Shown here in pieces: positions 49,956 to 59,864 of a stretch of 64,000 bases of DNA. How positions within the stretch are numbered: the stretch's first letter is position 1; every line of letters starts with the position of its first letter. The stretch comes from Deltaproteobacteria bacterium (lineage in GTDB: Bacteria > Myxococcota_A > Polyangia > HGW-17): positions 171,422 through 235,421 of the forward strand of contig JAFGWM010000032.1 of the NCBI GenBank assembly GCA_016937155.1, written 5' to 3'. The position numbers and the translations under genes are program-made. Under the pieces are notes generated by a model. It did not search any database, was not told where the DNA came from, and saw only the letters and a list, made by a program, of their open reading frames with translations.

Positions 49956-50888
49956 ATGAGCATACTGTCCAGTTTAAAACCAAATAAAGGATCCGTTAAA
50001 AACAATAAAAGACTCGGTCGCGGTCGCGGAAGTGGACGTGGAAGTAGTGCCGGTAAAGGTCTTAAAGGCCAGAAGCAGAGAACTGGTGGCAAAATCAGAC
50101 CTGGTTTTGAAGGTGGTCAGATGCCACTTCATAGAAGAATTCCAAAGAGAGGATTTAATAATCACTTTATGAAAGACTTCTGTGTGGTATCGCTTGAAGA
50201 CCTCTTGAGGGTTCTTCCTGATGGCGGCGAAGTAAATCTTTCAAGCATGGTAGCTGTAGGGCTGGCATCTGAAAGAGATACCCTGCTTAAAATCATCGGA
50301 AATTCTGAGATTAAAGGAAAATATAATATTACTGCTGATAAAGTGACAGAAACCGCCTGGAAACTTATTGAAGAAAAGGGTGGCAATATCACTATTAATC
50401 AGAATGTAAATGAGTATGCCACTGTTACTCTTGGTATGATTTCAAGAAAATTCCCCAAAAAGACAGATGGCCCTGTTAATGTGGATTTTGAAGCAATGAA
50501 ATCTGCTGGACTTATTCCAGAGGGAAAAAGTAAAGTAAGTGTTATCGCTGTAGGTCAACTTGCAGGTAAATATAATATCAGTGCAAATAAAATATCTAGG
50601 GAAGCAACAAAAATTCTTCAGAATAAAGGTTGTAAGGCTATTGTAAGTGACCCTGTGAATTTTTACCGAAAAGTTGATTTTTATGATCTTGAAAAATGGT
50701 ATCCACGGGGTGGACAGGTTACCATAGAAGATCTCCGTACCAGAGGGATTCTCAAAGTTGGTCAGAAAATGAAACTCGCTGGAGATGGCAGAGTAAAAGC
50801 TCCCTATCAGGTCGAGACTCACAAAGTATCCGCAATCGCTCGCAAAAAGCTTGAAGCATTTGGTGGAAAAATCCAGTTATTAGACTAG
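49956..50888 (+). CDS. rplO: Ribosomal protein L15 with triplicated C-terminal domain
   Basis: L15 is a late-assembly 50S protein, normally about 145 aa. The first 65 residues are the usual basic Gly-rich arm (RLGRGRGSGRGSSAGKGLKG, QMPLHRRIPKRGF). After it come three tandem copies of the globular domain: residues about 66-147, 151-232 and 233-310. Matching positions read GKYNITADKVT, GKYNISANKIS and APYQVETHKVS. Each copy has the beta-element after a DLL/MISR/DLE helix, a VNLSSM, VDFEAMKSAGL or TIEDLRTRGI segment, and a closing helix. The frame is uninterrupted and followed by secY, so this is a real 310-aa product unless it is processed. The extra two domains are unexplained. Confidence 0.93.
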   Translation: MSILSSLKPNKGSVKNNKRLGRGRGSGRGSSAGKGLKGQKQRTGGKIRPGFEGGQMPLHRRIPKRGFNNHFMKDFCVVSLEDLLRVLPDGGEVNLSSMVAVGLASERDTLLKIIGNSEIKGKYNITADKVTETAWKLIEEKGGNITINQNVNEYATVTLGMISRKFPKKTDGPVNVDFEAMKSAGLIPEGKSKVSVIAVGQLAGKYNISANKISREATKILQNKGCKAIVSDPVNFYRKVDFYDLEKWYPRGGQVTIEDLRTRGILKVGQKMKLAGDGRVKAPYQVETHKVSAIARKKLEAFGGKIQLLD

Positions 50889-50960
50889 TTGCTTTTTTCC
50901 AGAAAATGTATATTAATCTGACCGCGTAAAATTTTTTATTAAAAGGAACAGTATTTAAAT

Positions 50961-52289
50961 ATGGCAAGCGGATTCGGAAATATTCCAAAAATACCAGAAT
51001 TAAGAAAAAGATTACTACTTACTTTACTTCTCCTTGCAATATACCGTATCGGTGTATTTGTAACAGTGCCGGGAGTTGACAGAAACGTAATGAAGCAGAT
51101 CATGTCTGGTGCCAGTGGCACATTCCTTGGTTTGTTCAATATGTTTTCGGGTGGTGCTCTTAAACAGTTATCTATTTTTGCACTGGGAATAATGCCTTAC
51201 ATCAGTGCCTCCATCATTATACAGTTGCTCACTGTGGTAGTTCCACATCTTGAGCAACTTAATAAAGAAGGTGAAGCTGGAAGAAGGAAAATCAACCAGT
51301 ACACCAGATATGGCACAGTACTGCTTTGTATCATTCAGGGTTATTTCATGGCAACCTGGTTTGAGAGTCAAAACAGGATGTATCCTGGGCTGGTTTTAGG
51401 AGCAGGCTTGGGTTTCCGCTTGATGACAGTACTTACTCTGACCTCTGGTACAATATTTATTATGTGGCTCGGTGAGCAGATTACCGAAAGAGGAATTGGT
51501 AATGGTATATCACTGATAATATTTGCAGGTATCGTAGCAAACATGCCTGATGCAATTATCAAGCTTTATCGTCAGTTCCATCGTGGCGATATGGGAATTC
51601 TAAATCTTGCGATAATTGTATTTATTGTTGTTGCCGCAATTGCAGTAATTACATTTTTCGAACGGGCATACAGAAAAATTCCGGTTCAGTATGCAAAAAG
51701 AGTTGTTGGGCGGAGAATGTATGGTGGTGCCTCATCCCATCTTCCTCTGAAAGTGAATATGGCCGGGGTTATCCCACCGATTTTTGCATCCTCCTTACTG
51801 ATGTTCCCGGCACAGATTGCCAGTTTTACGGATTCCGATACGATCAGAAGGTTTATACAGCCCCTTTCAAATCCAGCTGACTGGAGATACAATCTTGTAT
51901 ATGTAACACTAATCATATTCTTTGCATTTTTCTATACTGCAGTGACATTCAATCCAAAAGATGTTGCTGACAATATGAAAAAGCAGGGTGGTTTTATTCC
52001 TGGAATAAGACCTGGACAGAGAACCGCAGAATACATTGACAGAGTTTTAACAAGAATTACTTGGGGTGGTTCGATCTATGTTTCACTGGTTTGCGTTTTA
52101 CCGAACCTTATGCAGGCAAGGTTTAATGTTCCTTTCTACTTCGGTGGCACTTCACTTCTGATTGTTGTTGGTGTGGCACTGGATACAGTACAGCAGATTG
52201 AGGGACATCTCATCACCAGGCACTATGAAGGCCTTGGTGGCGGTGGTGGAAAAGGTGGTCCTAGAATTCGTGGTCGCAGACCAGCATAA
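50961..52289 (+). CDS. secY: Preprotein translocase subunit SecY
   Basis: The channel subunit of the Sec translocon, 442 aa with ten hydrophobic helices. It has [10 protein letters not shown] in the plug region, [18 protein letters not shown] and [17 protein letters not shown], and [20 protein letters not shown] in the cytosolic loops. AAAAGGA lies before the ATG. The Gly-rich C-terminus ([15 protein letters not shown]) is typical. Confidence 0.98.
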   Translation: MASGFGNIPKIPELRKRLLLTLLLLAIYRIGVFVTVPGVDRNVMKQIMSGASGTFLGLFNMFSGGALKQLSIFALGIMPYISASIIIQLLTVVVPHLEQLNKEGEAGRRKINQYTRYGTVLLCIIQGYFMATWFESQNRMYPGLVLGAGLGFRLMTVLTLTSGTIFIMWLGEQITERGIGNGISLIIFAGIVANMPDAIIKLYRQFHRGDMGILNLAIIVFIVVAAIAVITFFERAYRKIPVQYAKRVVGRRMYGGASSHLPLKVNMAGVIPPIFASSLLMFPAQIASFTDSDTIRRFIQPLSNPADWRYNLVYVTLIIFFAFFYTAVTFNPKDVADNMKKQGGFIPGIRPGQRTAEYIDRVLTRITWGGSIYVSLVCVLPNLMQARFNVPFYFGGTSLLIVVGVALDTVQQIEGHLITRHYEGLGGGGGKGGPRIRGRRPA

Positions 52290-52301
52290 GGAAAATTTAA
52301 A

Positions 52302-52946
52302 ATGTCACGATTAATCTTATTAGGTGCTCCTGGCTCAGGAAAAGGAACTCAGGCAACACGACTTACTGCGAAATTAGGTGTTCCACAGATTTCTACCGGA
52401 GATATGCTTAGAGAAGCAAGAAAAAAGGGAACTCCTATGGGTAAACAGGCTGCTCAATACATGGATGCTGGCGGTCTGGTTCCGGATGAAGTTGTGATTG
52501 GCATTGTAAAGGAAAGACTTCAGTTAAAGGATGTGGAAAACGGATTTATTCTAGATGGTTTCCCAAGGACGATTCCACAAGCTGAAGCACTTGACGTGGT
52601 TTTGGGTGATCTTAATATTAAACTGGATCATGTGGTTGAAATTGCTGTTCCAGACGAGATAATAGTGCCCCGGATAACAGGGAGAAGATCTTGTCCATCC
52701 TGTAAAAGGCCATACCACGTAAAATTTATGAAACCAAGAGTGGAAAATTACTGTGATGATTGCAACACAGAGCTTGTACAGCGAAGTGATGATACTGAAA
52801 TAGCAGTAAAACAGCGATTAGATGCATATAAAAAACAAACACTGCCCCTCGTAAATTATTATGAAAACAAACACTTAGTTCGCAAGGTGGATGGCAGTGG
52901 TGAATTAAATGAAGTATTTGACAGAATAATTAAAATTCTGTCTTGA
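52302..52946 (+). CDS. adk: Adenylate kinase (zinc-LID form)
   Basis: Interconverts ATP + AMP and two ADP. The 214-aa enzyme has P-loop GAPGSGKGTQ, AMP-site STGDMLREA and GFILDGFPRT. The LID contains a four-cysteine zinc site, CPSC...CDDC. It follows secY by 12 bases, the common secY-adk-map order. Confidence 0.98.
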   Translation: MSRLILLGAPGSGKGTQATRLTAKLGVPQISTGDMLREARKKGTPMGKQAAQYMDAGGLVPDEVVIGIVKERLQLKDVENGFILDGFPRTIPQAEALDVVLGDLNIKLDHVVEIAVPDEIIVPRITGRRSCPSCKRPYHVKFMKPRVENYCDDCNTELVQRSDDTEIAVKQRLDAYKKQTLPLVNYYENKHLVRKVDGSGELNEVFDRIIKILS

Positions 52947-52970
52947 TCAAAAGAAAGAGATCAACTATTA

Positions 52971-53741
52971 ATGCTCGTCCAGTTGAAGTCCGAGAAGGAC
53001 ATCGAAAAACTTAGACATGCCAATCTGATTGTTTCAGATGTTCTTGATATATGTCAAGACATGGCAAAGCCTGGTGTGACTACTTGGGATATGGAAGTTG
53101 CTGCCAGAAAATACCTTGATAAGGTGGGTGCAAAATCTGCGTTTTTGAATTATGCCCCATCATATGATCTTGATCCATATCCTGCGGTGCTTTGCACTTC
53201 CAGGAATGAGAGAGTTGTTCATGGCATTCCTTCTGAAGACGAAGTTCTTGAGGAGGGTGACATTCTCAGTGTGGATTTTGGAGCTTTTTATAAAGGTTTT
53301 TGTGGTGACAGTGCCCGTACCTACGAGATCGGGAAAGTGAGTGACGCTGCTCATACTCTTTCAGAGGTTACAAAAAAGTCTCTTGAAAAAGCTATTGAGC
53401 AGATGATCCCCGGAAACAGACTTGGAGATGTTTCCAATGCTGTTCAGACTTGGGTTGAATCTCAGGGTTTCAGTGTTATTAGGGATTTTGTTGGTCACGG
53501 AATCGGTCGAAGCATGCATGAACCTCCACAGGTACCCAATTATGGGCCAAAAGGTCGTGGAATGATCTTGAAACCCGGGTTAGTGCTTGCTATAGAGCCA
53601 ATGGTCACTGAGGGCAGTTGGCAGGTTGAGGTTTTAGATGACGGATGGACGGTGGTTACGAGAGATCGGAAACTGGCAGCACATTTTGAGCACAGTGTTG
53701 CAGTAACTGAAAAAGGACCAATAGTCCTTAGCAGGAGATAG
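52971..53741 (+). CDS. map: Methionine aminopeptidase, type I
   Basis: Removes N-terminal Met from nascent proteins. At 256 aa, the five metal ligands are readable in [17 protein letters not shown] (two Asp), [18 protein letters not shown] (His), AIEPMVTEG (Glu) and EHSVAVT (Glu). Start ATG 52971. rpmJ follows after 2 bases; infA, often found here, is absent. Confidence 0.97.
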   Translation: MLVQLKSEKDIEKLRHANLIVSDVLDICQDMAKPGVTTWDMEVAARKYLDKVGAKSAFLNYAPSYDLDPYPAVLCTSRNERVVHGIPSEDEVLEEGDILSVDFGAFYKGFCGDSARTYEIGKVSDAAHTLSEVTKKSLEKAIEQMIPGNRLGDVSNAVQTWVESQGFSVIRDFVGHGIGRSMHEPPQVPNYGPKGRGMILKPGLVLAIEPMVTEGSWQVEVLDDGWTVVTRDRKLAAHFEHSVAVTEKGPIVLSRR

Positions 53742-53743
53742 AT

Positions 53744-53857
53744 ATGAAAGTTCGTGCTTCAGTTAAGAAAATTTGTGATAAATGTAAAGTAATTAAAAGA
53801 AAAGGTATCGTCCGAGTTATCTGTGAAGATCCAAGACATAAACAGAGACAAGGTTAA
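53744..53857 (+). CDS. rpmJ: Ribosomal protein L36
   Basis: A 37-aa protein: [20 protein letters not shown], then [12 protein letters not shown]. Two Cys in CDKC plus Cys and His later form the zinc site of the standard form. GGAGATAG before ATG 53744 overlaps the map stop. Confidence 0.96.
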   Translation: MKVRASVKKICDKCKVIKRKGIVRVICEDPRHKQRQG

Positions 53858-53896
53858 CAAGACTTAGGGTATTTTACCGTTAGGAGGATAGTTAGG

Positions 53897-54277
53897 ATGC
53901 CGCGTATTGCCGGTGTAGACCTTCCAAGAAACAAGAGGATGGAAATCGCTCTTACTTATATCTACGGAATTGGTAGAAAAACTGCCAGAGATATTCTTGC
54001 CGAAGCAAATATTGATTTTGGTAAGAATTCCGATGAATTGAACGAAAATGAGGTTAGAGTTATTCGTGAAATCCTCGATGCTAAATTTAAAGTCGAGGGT
54101 GATCTCCGCAGAGAGATCAACATGAATATTAAAAGACTCATGGATCTCAAATGTTATCGTGGACTTCGTCACATGAGAAATCTTCCTGTGCGAGGACAGA
54201 GATCACATACCAATGCCAGGACCAGAAAAGGTCCCAAACGTGCAACCGTTGGCAAGAAGAAAAAGGCAGGTAAGTAG
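53897..54277 (+). CDS. rpsM: Ribosomal protein S13
   Basis: S13, 126 aa, in the 30S head at the subunit bridge. It has [31 protein letters not shown] and the basic C-terminal tail with [24 protein letters not shown] precedes the ATG. It begins the alpha operon part. Confidence 0.98.
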   Translation: MPRIAGVDLPRNKRMEIALTYIYGIGRKTARDILAEANIDFGKNSDELNENEVRVIREILDAKFKVEGDLRREINMNIKRLMDLKCYRGLRHMRNLPVRGQRSHTNARTRKGPKRATVGKKKKAGK

Positions 54278-54279
54278 TA

Positions 54280-54669
54280 ATGGCAGCTCCGAGACGAAGA
54301 GGTGGTAAGAAGAAGGTTAAGAAAAATATACAAAGTGGTGTTGCCCACATAGTTTCAACCTTCAATAACACAATAGTTACAATTACTGACTTGAGTGGAA
54401 ATGTTATTTCCTGGTCAAGTGCAGGCCTGAGATTCAAAGGCAGTAGAAAATCTACTCCCTTTGCAGCACAGTTGACTGGTGAAGATGCAGCTAAAAAGGC
54501 CGTTGAACACGGAATGAAAAGTTGTATTGTTAATCTGAAGGGACCTGGGGCAGGGCGAGAAAGTGCTCTTAGAGCTATCGCTGCAGCTGGCATCAGAGTA
54601 ACTATGGTTAAAGATGTTACCCCCGTTCCCCATAATGGTTGCAGGCCTCCAAAACGTAGAAGAGTCTGA
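54280..54669 (+). CDS. rpsK: Ribosomal protein S11
   Basis: S11, 129 aa, of the 30S platform. It has [37 protein letters not shown] and the C-terminal [17 protein letters not shown]. It begins 2 bases after rpsM. rpsD, usual after rpsK, is absent, and rpoA follows after 96 bases. Confidence 0.98.
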   Translation: MAAPRRRGGKKKVKKNIQSGVAHIVSTFNNTIVTITDLSGNVISWSSAGLRFKGSRKSTPFAAQLTGEDAAKKAVEHGMKSCIVNLKGPGAGRESALRAIAAAGIRVTMVKDVTPVPHNGCRPPKRRRV

Positions 54670-54765
54670 TTTTCAATAAATTTAACCCCGATTGCTGTCA
54701 TATACGGGTGCTATTGGGAGTGGATTCCGAGACAGCCGGAAGTGGTTCCCAAGTAGAGGTATTGT

Positions 54766-55803
54766 ATGTCCAACTCTAATTATAGCTGGGTAGCTAAAAA
54801 CTGGCGTGATATGATTCGTCCTCAGTCCATAAGGCCTGATGATGATTCTATGACGAGATCGTATGGAAAATTCATATGTGAACCTCTTGAAAGAGGATTC
54901 GGTATTACCCTTGGAAATTCACTGCGTAGAATTATGCTTTCATCACTTCAGGGTGCTGCTGTTACAGCAGTGAAGATAGACGGTGTGGTGCATGAATTTT
55001 CATCAATTCCTAATGTTGTTGAAGACGTGACTGACATGATTCTGAACATTAAGGGAGTGAGATTCAGGAAACCGAATCCAAAGCCGGTAATTCTTAACCT
55101 GAATATTACCGGGCCGGCAAGAGTTACCGCCAGTGATATCGAACTCGTTGATGATATGGAAATAGTAAATCCGAATCATCATATCTGCACGATCAGTGAA
55201 GGCGGACATCTTAGGATGCAACTGAGCGTCAGAACCGGGAAGGGCTATATCAGTGCTGAGATACACAAGGACTCAACTCTGGGAGTTGGAAGTATTCCGG
55301 TGGATGGAATTTACTCTCCTATCCGAAAAGTGAATTACACTGTTTCCAATGCACGTGTTGGACGCAGAACAGACTATGACAAACTTGTTCTTGAAATTTG
55401 GACTGATGGAACTATTCATCCTAAGGATGCTCTTTCCTTCAGTGCAAAGATTATGAAAGAACATCTTCAGATTTTCATTTCCTTCGATGAACAGGATGAA
55501 CCTGTTGATGATGGCGAAGGTTCCAGTGAATCTGAAATCAATCAGTTCCTCTTCAAGAGTGTTGATGAACTCGAATTGAGTGTCAGGTCAGCTAACTGTC
55601 TCCAGAACGCCAACATTAAGTATATTGGCCAACTGGTACAGAAAAGTGAACAGGAAATGCTGAAGACTAAAAACTTCGGTAGAAAATCCTTGAAGGAAAT
55701 TAAAGAAATACTGAGTGAGATGGGTCTGACCCTCGGTATGAAAATTGACTGGTGGCCCGCAGATGGTCCTCCTCCAAAAGGAGCTGGAGCACCAAAAAAA
55801 TAG
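54766..55803 (+). CDS. rpoA: RNA polymerase subunit alpha
   Basis: The alpha subunit, 345 aa. The N-terminal assembly domain has [20 protein letters not shown] and [17 protein letters not shown]; the C-terminal domain (about residues 262-330) has [17 protein letters not shown] and [15 protein letters not shown] for UP-element and activator contact. It is preceded by a 96-base leader with no rpsD. GTAGAGG lies upstream of ATG 54766. Confidence 0.98.
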   Translation: MSNSNYSWVAKNWRDMIRPQSIRPDDDSMTRSYGKFICEPLERGFGITLGNSLRRIMLSSLQGAAVTAVKIDGVVHEFSSIPNVVEDVTDMILNIKGVRFRKPNPKPVILNLNITGPARVTASDIELVDDMEIVNPNHHICTISEGGHLRMQLSVRTGKGYISAEIHKDSTLGVGSIPVDGIYSPIRKVNYTVSNARVGRRTDYDKLVLEIWTDGTIHPKDALSFSAKIMKEHLQIFISFDEQDEPVDDGEGSSESEINQFLFKSVDELELSVRSANCLQNANIKYIGQLVQKSEQEMLKTKNFGRKSLKEIKEILSEMGLTLGMKIDWWPADGPPPKGAGAPKK

Positions 55804-55827
55804 TTGACCTCATCAGGAGTTTTTGAA

Positions 55828-56277
55828 ATGAGACACAGACATACCGGTAAGATATTAGGTAGAAATTCAAGCCATCGCAAAGCCATGTATAGAAATATGG
55901 TGAGTGCACTTATAGAACACGGCAGAATCACCACAACAGTTGCAAAAGCAAAAGAGCTCAGAAGATTTGTCGAAAAAACAATCACCTGGGGTATCAGTTT
56001 AGGTGAGATTCTCGGAAAACCAGTAGAGGAACTCACTGCTGATCAGAGAGCTAAACTTGTTCATCATTACAGAATGGCTGCACGACTGCTTCCAGACAAA
56101 AACCTTTTAACTAAACTGTTCAGGGAAGTTGCACCATCTCTTGCACAAAGAGAAGGCGATGGCGGTTATACAAGAATTATTAAAAGTTATCCCAGAAGAG
56201 GGGATAATGCTCCTATGGCACTCATAGAGCTTGTGAATTATGAAAAGAAAGTTCCTGTTGAAGAAACTGAAGAATAG
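55828..56277 (+). CDS. rplQ: Ribosomal protein L17
   Basis: L17, 149 aa, closes the alpha operon. It has [40 protein letters not shown] and [18 protein letters not shown] 55828 with AGGAG 8 bases upstream is the start; codons before it are not conserved. The middle region (about residues 55-80) is longer than in E. coli. Confidence 0.97.
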   Translation: MRHRHTGKILGRNSSHRKAMYRNMVSALIEHGRITTTVAKAKELRRFVEKTITWGISLGEILGKPVEELTADQRAKLVHHYRMAARLLPDKNLLTKLFREVAPSLAQREGDGGYTRIIKSYPRRGDNAPMALIELVNYEKKVPVEETEE

Positions 56278-56294
56278 TTACGGGTTTGTAACGA
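56277..56294 (+). terminator. Possible weak terminator after rplQ
   Basis: GTTAC-GGGTTT-GTAAC forms a 5-bp stem just after the rplQ stop, followed by a T-rich stretch. It is short, so only tentative. The rest of the 56278-56398 gap is AT-rich with no other clear element. Confidence 0.3.
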
Positions 56295-56398
56295 ATATCT
56301 TTTCTAACATCTGCTTTATTATTTTTTTGTGCTATATAAATGCATGACTATCACTCTTATAATTTTTTTATCTTTTTTTAATCACAAGGAGTAAAACT

Positions 56399-58018
56399 AT
56401 GAAGACCATGAGATTTCTAATTTCTCTAATGGCTGTACTGTCTTTGTCTTTCAGTGCATGCAGAGATGATGACGAAAACAACAGTAATAACACTACTAAC
56501 AATACTAACTGCACAAACAACTGCAATACAGATGATGACAATATCTATGCTGTTCAGAACCCTGATCATTCAAATTTTATTCAGGTTGGGGATACAGTTG
56601 AGTTTGAAGATGTGATCGTTGTCGCAGTTGATAAGAGTGGTTCCTACATGGGTAACTTTTGGATAATGGAACCAAATGGTGGGGAATACAGTGGTGTTAT
56701 GGTTTATAATAATGATGCCACTGCTCCATGGTGGGATGATTTGAAAGCCGGCGATCTTATTGATTTAAGTGGTATCAAAGTTGAATATAACTACAACGAT
56801 GAATTCGACGACAGTGTTACTGAAATCGAATCTCCTTCCGTTACAATTAAGGGTACTGCAAGTGTTCCTGCAGCAGAAGAACTTGAGGGTAGCGATCTTC
56901 TTTCTATTGACACTGCGGAACCATGGGAAGGAGTTCTTGTAACAATTAATAATGTTAGAATTTCATCCATTACTGAAAGAAGTGGCAGGCTTGAAGTAAA
57001 TCTGGTGGGCAGTACAAAGGCTCAAGACGACCTTATGGATCTATCAACTTACGCTGAAGGAACATGTCTTGGAAAAGTTACAGGCGTTTTAACATATTTC
57101 TATGGCTATTATATACTTCCTAGATCAGCAAGTGATATTGAAATAGCAACTAATGACTCCGATTGTCCACAGCCAACAGCAGAAGTTTGTGATGATGGTG
57201 AAGACAACGATTTTGATGGTTATACGGATTGTGCTGACTATGACTGTAAGGATGATCCATCATGTGTAGAGACAGACTGTACTGATGGTGAAGATAATGA
57301 TAATGACGGAGATGCCGATTGTGAGGATTCAGATTGCATTGGTACCGAAGACTGTCCCGCAAAAGTAGAAAACGATGATGAACTTTGTGCTGACGGAGAG
57401 GACAATGATGAAGATGGACTTACAGACTGTGATGATCCTTCCTGTTATGGCCATCCGGATGTAATAGTTTGTATGGAAACAAGCTGTGATGACAACGCTG
57501 ACAATGATGGTGATGGTTATACAGATTGTGAAGACTGGGATTGTAGTGAAGATTCTGCATGTGCAACATATTTTGAACAGAACTGCACTGATAATACAGA
57601 TGATGATGATGATGGGTATATAGACTGTGAAGATAACGATTGCAGTGATGATCCAGCATGCATTGAAACCAATTGTACTGATACAATAGATAATGATGGT
57701 GACGGATACACCGATTGCGCTGACTTTGACTGTCTTTACAATGATGCATCCTGTCAGGAAGGTAAAGAAGTTACTGACGAAACATGTAGTGATGGAGTGG
57801 ATAATGATGGTAATACTTATGTAGACTGTCAGGATAATTCATGCCGTTATAACCCGAACATCACCGTCTGTGATGGTAGTGCAGTGAGCTGTGCTGATGG
57901 TCTTGATAACGAAGGTAATGGTTATGTTGACTGTTCTGATTTTGCTTGTAAATATTGTGGCGCCACAGCAGATGAGGATAGGGTTGTGTCAACATGTCCA
58001 CCATGTGTTCATGAGTAA
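56399..58018 (+). CDS. Lipoprotein with OB-like domain and eight Cys/Asp-rich repeats
   Basis: A 539-aa exported protein. The signal sequence ends in lipobox LSFSAC, then an Asn/Thr/Cys linker. Residues about 50-250 look like one or two OB-type beta-barrels ([37 protein letters not shown]), similar to domains attached to bacterial surface nucleases, but no catalytic domain is present. From about residue 262, eight repeats follow the pattern C-x-D-x-x-D-N-D-x-D-G-x-x-D-C-x-D-x-x-C, four Cys each, with many Asp. Such repeats occur in myxobacterial surface proteins; the Asp spacing suggests Ca binding, and the Cys pairs suggest disulfides. Function is unknown. Confidence 0.85.
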   Translation: MKTMRFLISLMAVLSLSFSACRDDDENNSNNTTNNTNCTNNCNTDDDNIYAVQNPDHSNFIQVGDTVEFEDVIVVAVDKSGSYMGNFWIMEPNGGEYSGVMVYNNDATAPWWDDLKAGDLIDLSGIKVEYNYNDEFDDSVTEIESPSVTIKGTASVPAAEELEGSDLLSIDTAEPWEGVLVTINNVRISSITERSGRLEVNLVGSTKAQDDLMDLSTYAEGTCLGKVTGVLTYFYGYYILPRSASDIEIATNDSDCPQPTAEVCDDGEDNDFDGYTDCADYDCKDDPSCVETDCTDGEDNDNDGDADCEDSDCIGTEDCPAKVENDDELCADGEDNDEDGLTDCDDPSCYGHPDVIVCMETSCDDNADNDGDGYTDCEDWDCSEDSACATYFEQNCTDNTDDDDDGYIDCEDNDCSDDPACIETNCTDTIDNDGDGYTDCADFDCLYNDASCQEGKEVTDETCSDGVDNDGNTYVDCQDNSCRYNPNITVCDGSAVSCADGLDNEGNGYVDCSDFACKYCGATADEDRVVSTCPPCVHE

Positions 58019-58107
58019 ACTATAATCTGCCTTTTATAAAAATCTGCGTTTCAAAATTCTACTGGTTTCATTTCTATATTTTGATTTTATTGTAAAAAAT
58101 TCTGGCG

Positions 58108-58137
58108 TTGATCTTTTTGTAGTATATTTACTATGAT
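58108..58137 (+). promoter_or_regulatory. Candidate promoter for the small lipoprotein gene
   Basis: TTGATC (58108-58113) and TATGAT (58132-58137) are separated by 18 bases, 31 bases before ATG 58169. A moderate sigma-70-like match. Confidence 0.45.
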
Positions 58138-58168
58138 TTTATGTAAATATATCCAAAAGGAGTATAAA

Positions 58169-58669
58169 ATGGCAAGATTCACATTTCCTGTTATAACGTT
58201 GGTTTTCTTATCATTTTCAATTTCATGCGACGCAAAAAAAAATACAAATACTAAAAACAAATCTCTTGGGTATTTTGCACAGACATTACTTGATTCACTC
58301 ACAAGAAATGACTTCAACTATGCGATGAAGATTATCCCCACTGAAAATGAACTGAAACTACTTGGATATAATCTTAAGAAAAGTGAATACACCAGATTTT
58401 TAGAAAAAAGAAAACGTGGGTTTAAAAGAGTACACAGGAAATTTTTAAAAAAAATTAATAAACTTAAATCTATAGGGATAGTATGTAAAAAAGTGGAAAT
58501 TATCGAAATTAAGAAAAAAGGTGAAAAAACAAGAAATGGAATAAAATATTATACAAGTTTAGACTTGTTTGCCTACTGTGATGGGAAGAAAGAAACAAAA
58601 TTCTGGTTCGCTGATCCGGATGGGATTTTTCCTGGAAATAACGGCTGGAAGCTACTGGAATTTAATTGA
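58169..58669 (+). CDS. Small lipoprotein of unknown function
   Basis: A 166-aa protein with signal sequence MARFTFPVITLVFLSFSISC and a Lys/Asn/Thr linker. ATG 58169 is selected because AAGGAG lies 6 bases before it. The mature part is basic and has no recognised motif; two later Cys (about 124 and 145) may pair. It precedes the lipoprotein-type methyltransferase gene on the same strand. Confidence 0.65.
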   Translation: MARFTFPVITLVFLSFSISCDAKKNTNTKNKSLGYFAQTLLDSLTRNDFNYAMKIIPTENELKLLGYNLKKSEYTRFLEKRKRGFKRVHRKFLKKINKLKSIGIVCKKVEIIEIKKKGEKTRNGIKYYTSLDLFAYCDGKKETKFWFADPDGIFPGNNGWKLLEFN

Positions 58670-58740
58670 TTTCCTGTGAGATTAAAATAAAAAAAACTGT
58701 TTCCCACTGGTAAGAAAACCACTTTTTCACGAGGTATGAA

Positions 58741-59778
58741 ATGAAGTATGGATTGACTGTTTTATTTATAATTTCATCACAAATATCGTGTTCAGAATCT
58801 GAGGAGACTGGAAGTGAAAATCCAGTTTTAGCTGTAAAAAGTGATCTACCTAAAAAAAAGATTACTGAAAAATCCATACATAATAATAAGGAAAAACTGC
58901 CGACTCAGATAATTCCAAAAAATCCAGGAAGAAAAGATACAGGGAATATAAAGGAATTACCACCCCTGAAAACAGGAGAAAAACTTCACCTTGATGTTGG
59001 TTACGGTCCGGCCCCTTATAAAGTGGTGGAGGTCATGGTGGAAGAGGCTAAGATTAAAAAGAGTGATTTATTGTATGATCTCGGATGTGGAGATGGAAGA
59101 ATAGTAAATATTATTTCCAAAAAAACTGGCTGCACCGGAGTTGGTATAGATCTTGACCCTAAAAGAGTGGAGCAGAGCAAAAAAAACGCCATCCGAATGG
59201 GACTTACTAACACCGTGAAAATATACAGACAAAACATATTCAATATAGATTTATCTTCTGCCACAGTGGCTGCGATGTATCTCAACCAGAAAACTAACCT
59301 AAAAATCAGAAGTAAAATCCTGAGGGAAATGCGCCCGGGAACCAGGATTATTTCACTTAATCATACAATGGGGGAATGGAGATCTGATATTCGAAGGAAA
59401 GTCGGTCGTCACAGGGTTTTGATCTGGTTTATTCCAGCAAATGTATACAATGAATGGGAATATATACTAGACTGGAATAAAGAGCTAAAGAGAATTAAAC
59501 TGAATATATATCAGGATTTTCAGGAATTCACCGGTAATGCTCTGATTAATGGGAAAAAATATAAGTTATATAATAGAAGTTTACAGGGAAAGAAAATCGC
59601 TTTTTCTGTTTCAATTCCCGTTGAAGGTAAAAAATCAAAACTTTTATTTAGTGGAACTGTAGAAGGCTCTAAAGTTGTGGGTATATTTAAAACAAATGAT
59701 AAAACGCACAGTTTTATCGGTACAGCAATGGGAAAATTCAGGAAATTTTACAAAAATCTTAAACAGAAAAAAAGTTAG
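58741..59778 (+). CDS. SAM-dependent methyltransferase-like protein with export signal
   Basis: A 345-aa protein. The first 17 residues (LTVLFIISSQISC) look like a lipoprotein signal with Cys17, followed by a charged linker of about 60 residues. Residues about 85-245 form a class I methyltransferase fold: LLYDLGCGDGRIV (motif I, Asp113-Gly119), GVGIDLDPKRVEQSKKNA (motif II) and AAMYLNQKTN, then ILREMRPGTRIISLNHTMGE. The C-terminal 95 residues are beta-rich and unknown. Homologues with signal peptides exist in other bacteria. The signal is atypical (Gln at -3), so a plain membrane anchor is possible. Substrate is unknown. Confidence 0.8.
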   Translation: MKYGLTVLFIISSQISCSESEETGSENPVLAVKSDLPKKKITEKSIHNNKEKLPTQIIPKNPGRKDTGNIKELPPLKTGEKLHLDVGYGPAPYKVVEVMVEEAKIKKSDLLYDLGCGDGRIVNIISKKTGCTGVGIDLDPKRVEQSKKNAIRMGLTNTVKIYRQNIFNIDLSSATVAAMYLNQKTNLKIRSKILREMRPGTRIISLNHTMGEWRSDIRRKVGRHRVLIWFIPANVYNEWEYILDWNKELKRIKLNIYQDFQEFTGNALINGKKYKLYNRSLQGKKIAFSVSIPVEGKKSKLLFSGTVEGSKVVGIFKTNDKTHSFIGTAMGKFRKFYKNLKQKKS

Positions 59779-59864
59779 GAGAATATTTACTCAGAGATCT
59801 ATGATGAATCAACAGAATTGCCGGAGTGGAAAAATCTGGTGAATATTTCAGGAAGGACTGTTTT

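Noticed and set aside
54670-54765. Degraded rpsD between rpsK and rpoA
   Set aside because: The 96 bases show no S4-like translation in any frame; it is simply a leader.
57150-57749. His-rich minus-strand frames
   Set aside because: They mirror the Asp/Cys repeats of the lipoprotein gene and have no ribosome binding sites or family match.
57180-58000. Repeats as a possible CRISPR array
   Set aside because: The periodicity is at protein level, within an open frame, with no constant-length identical DNA repeats.
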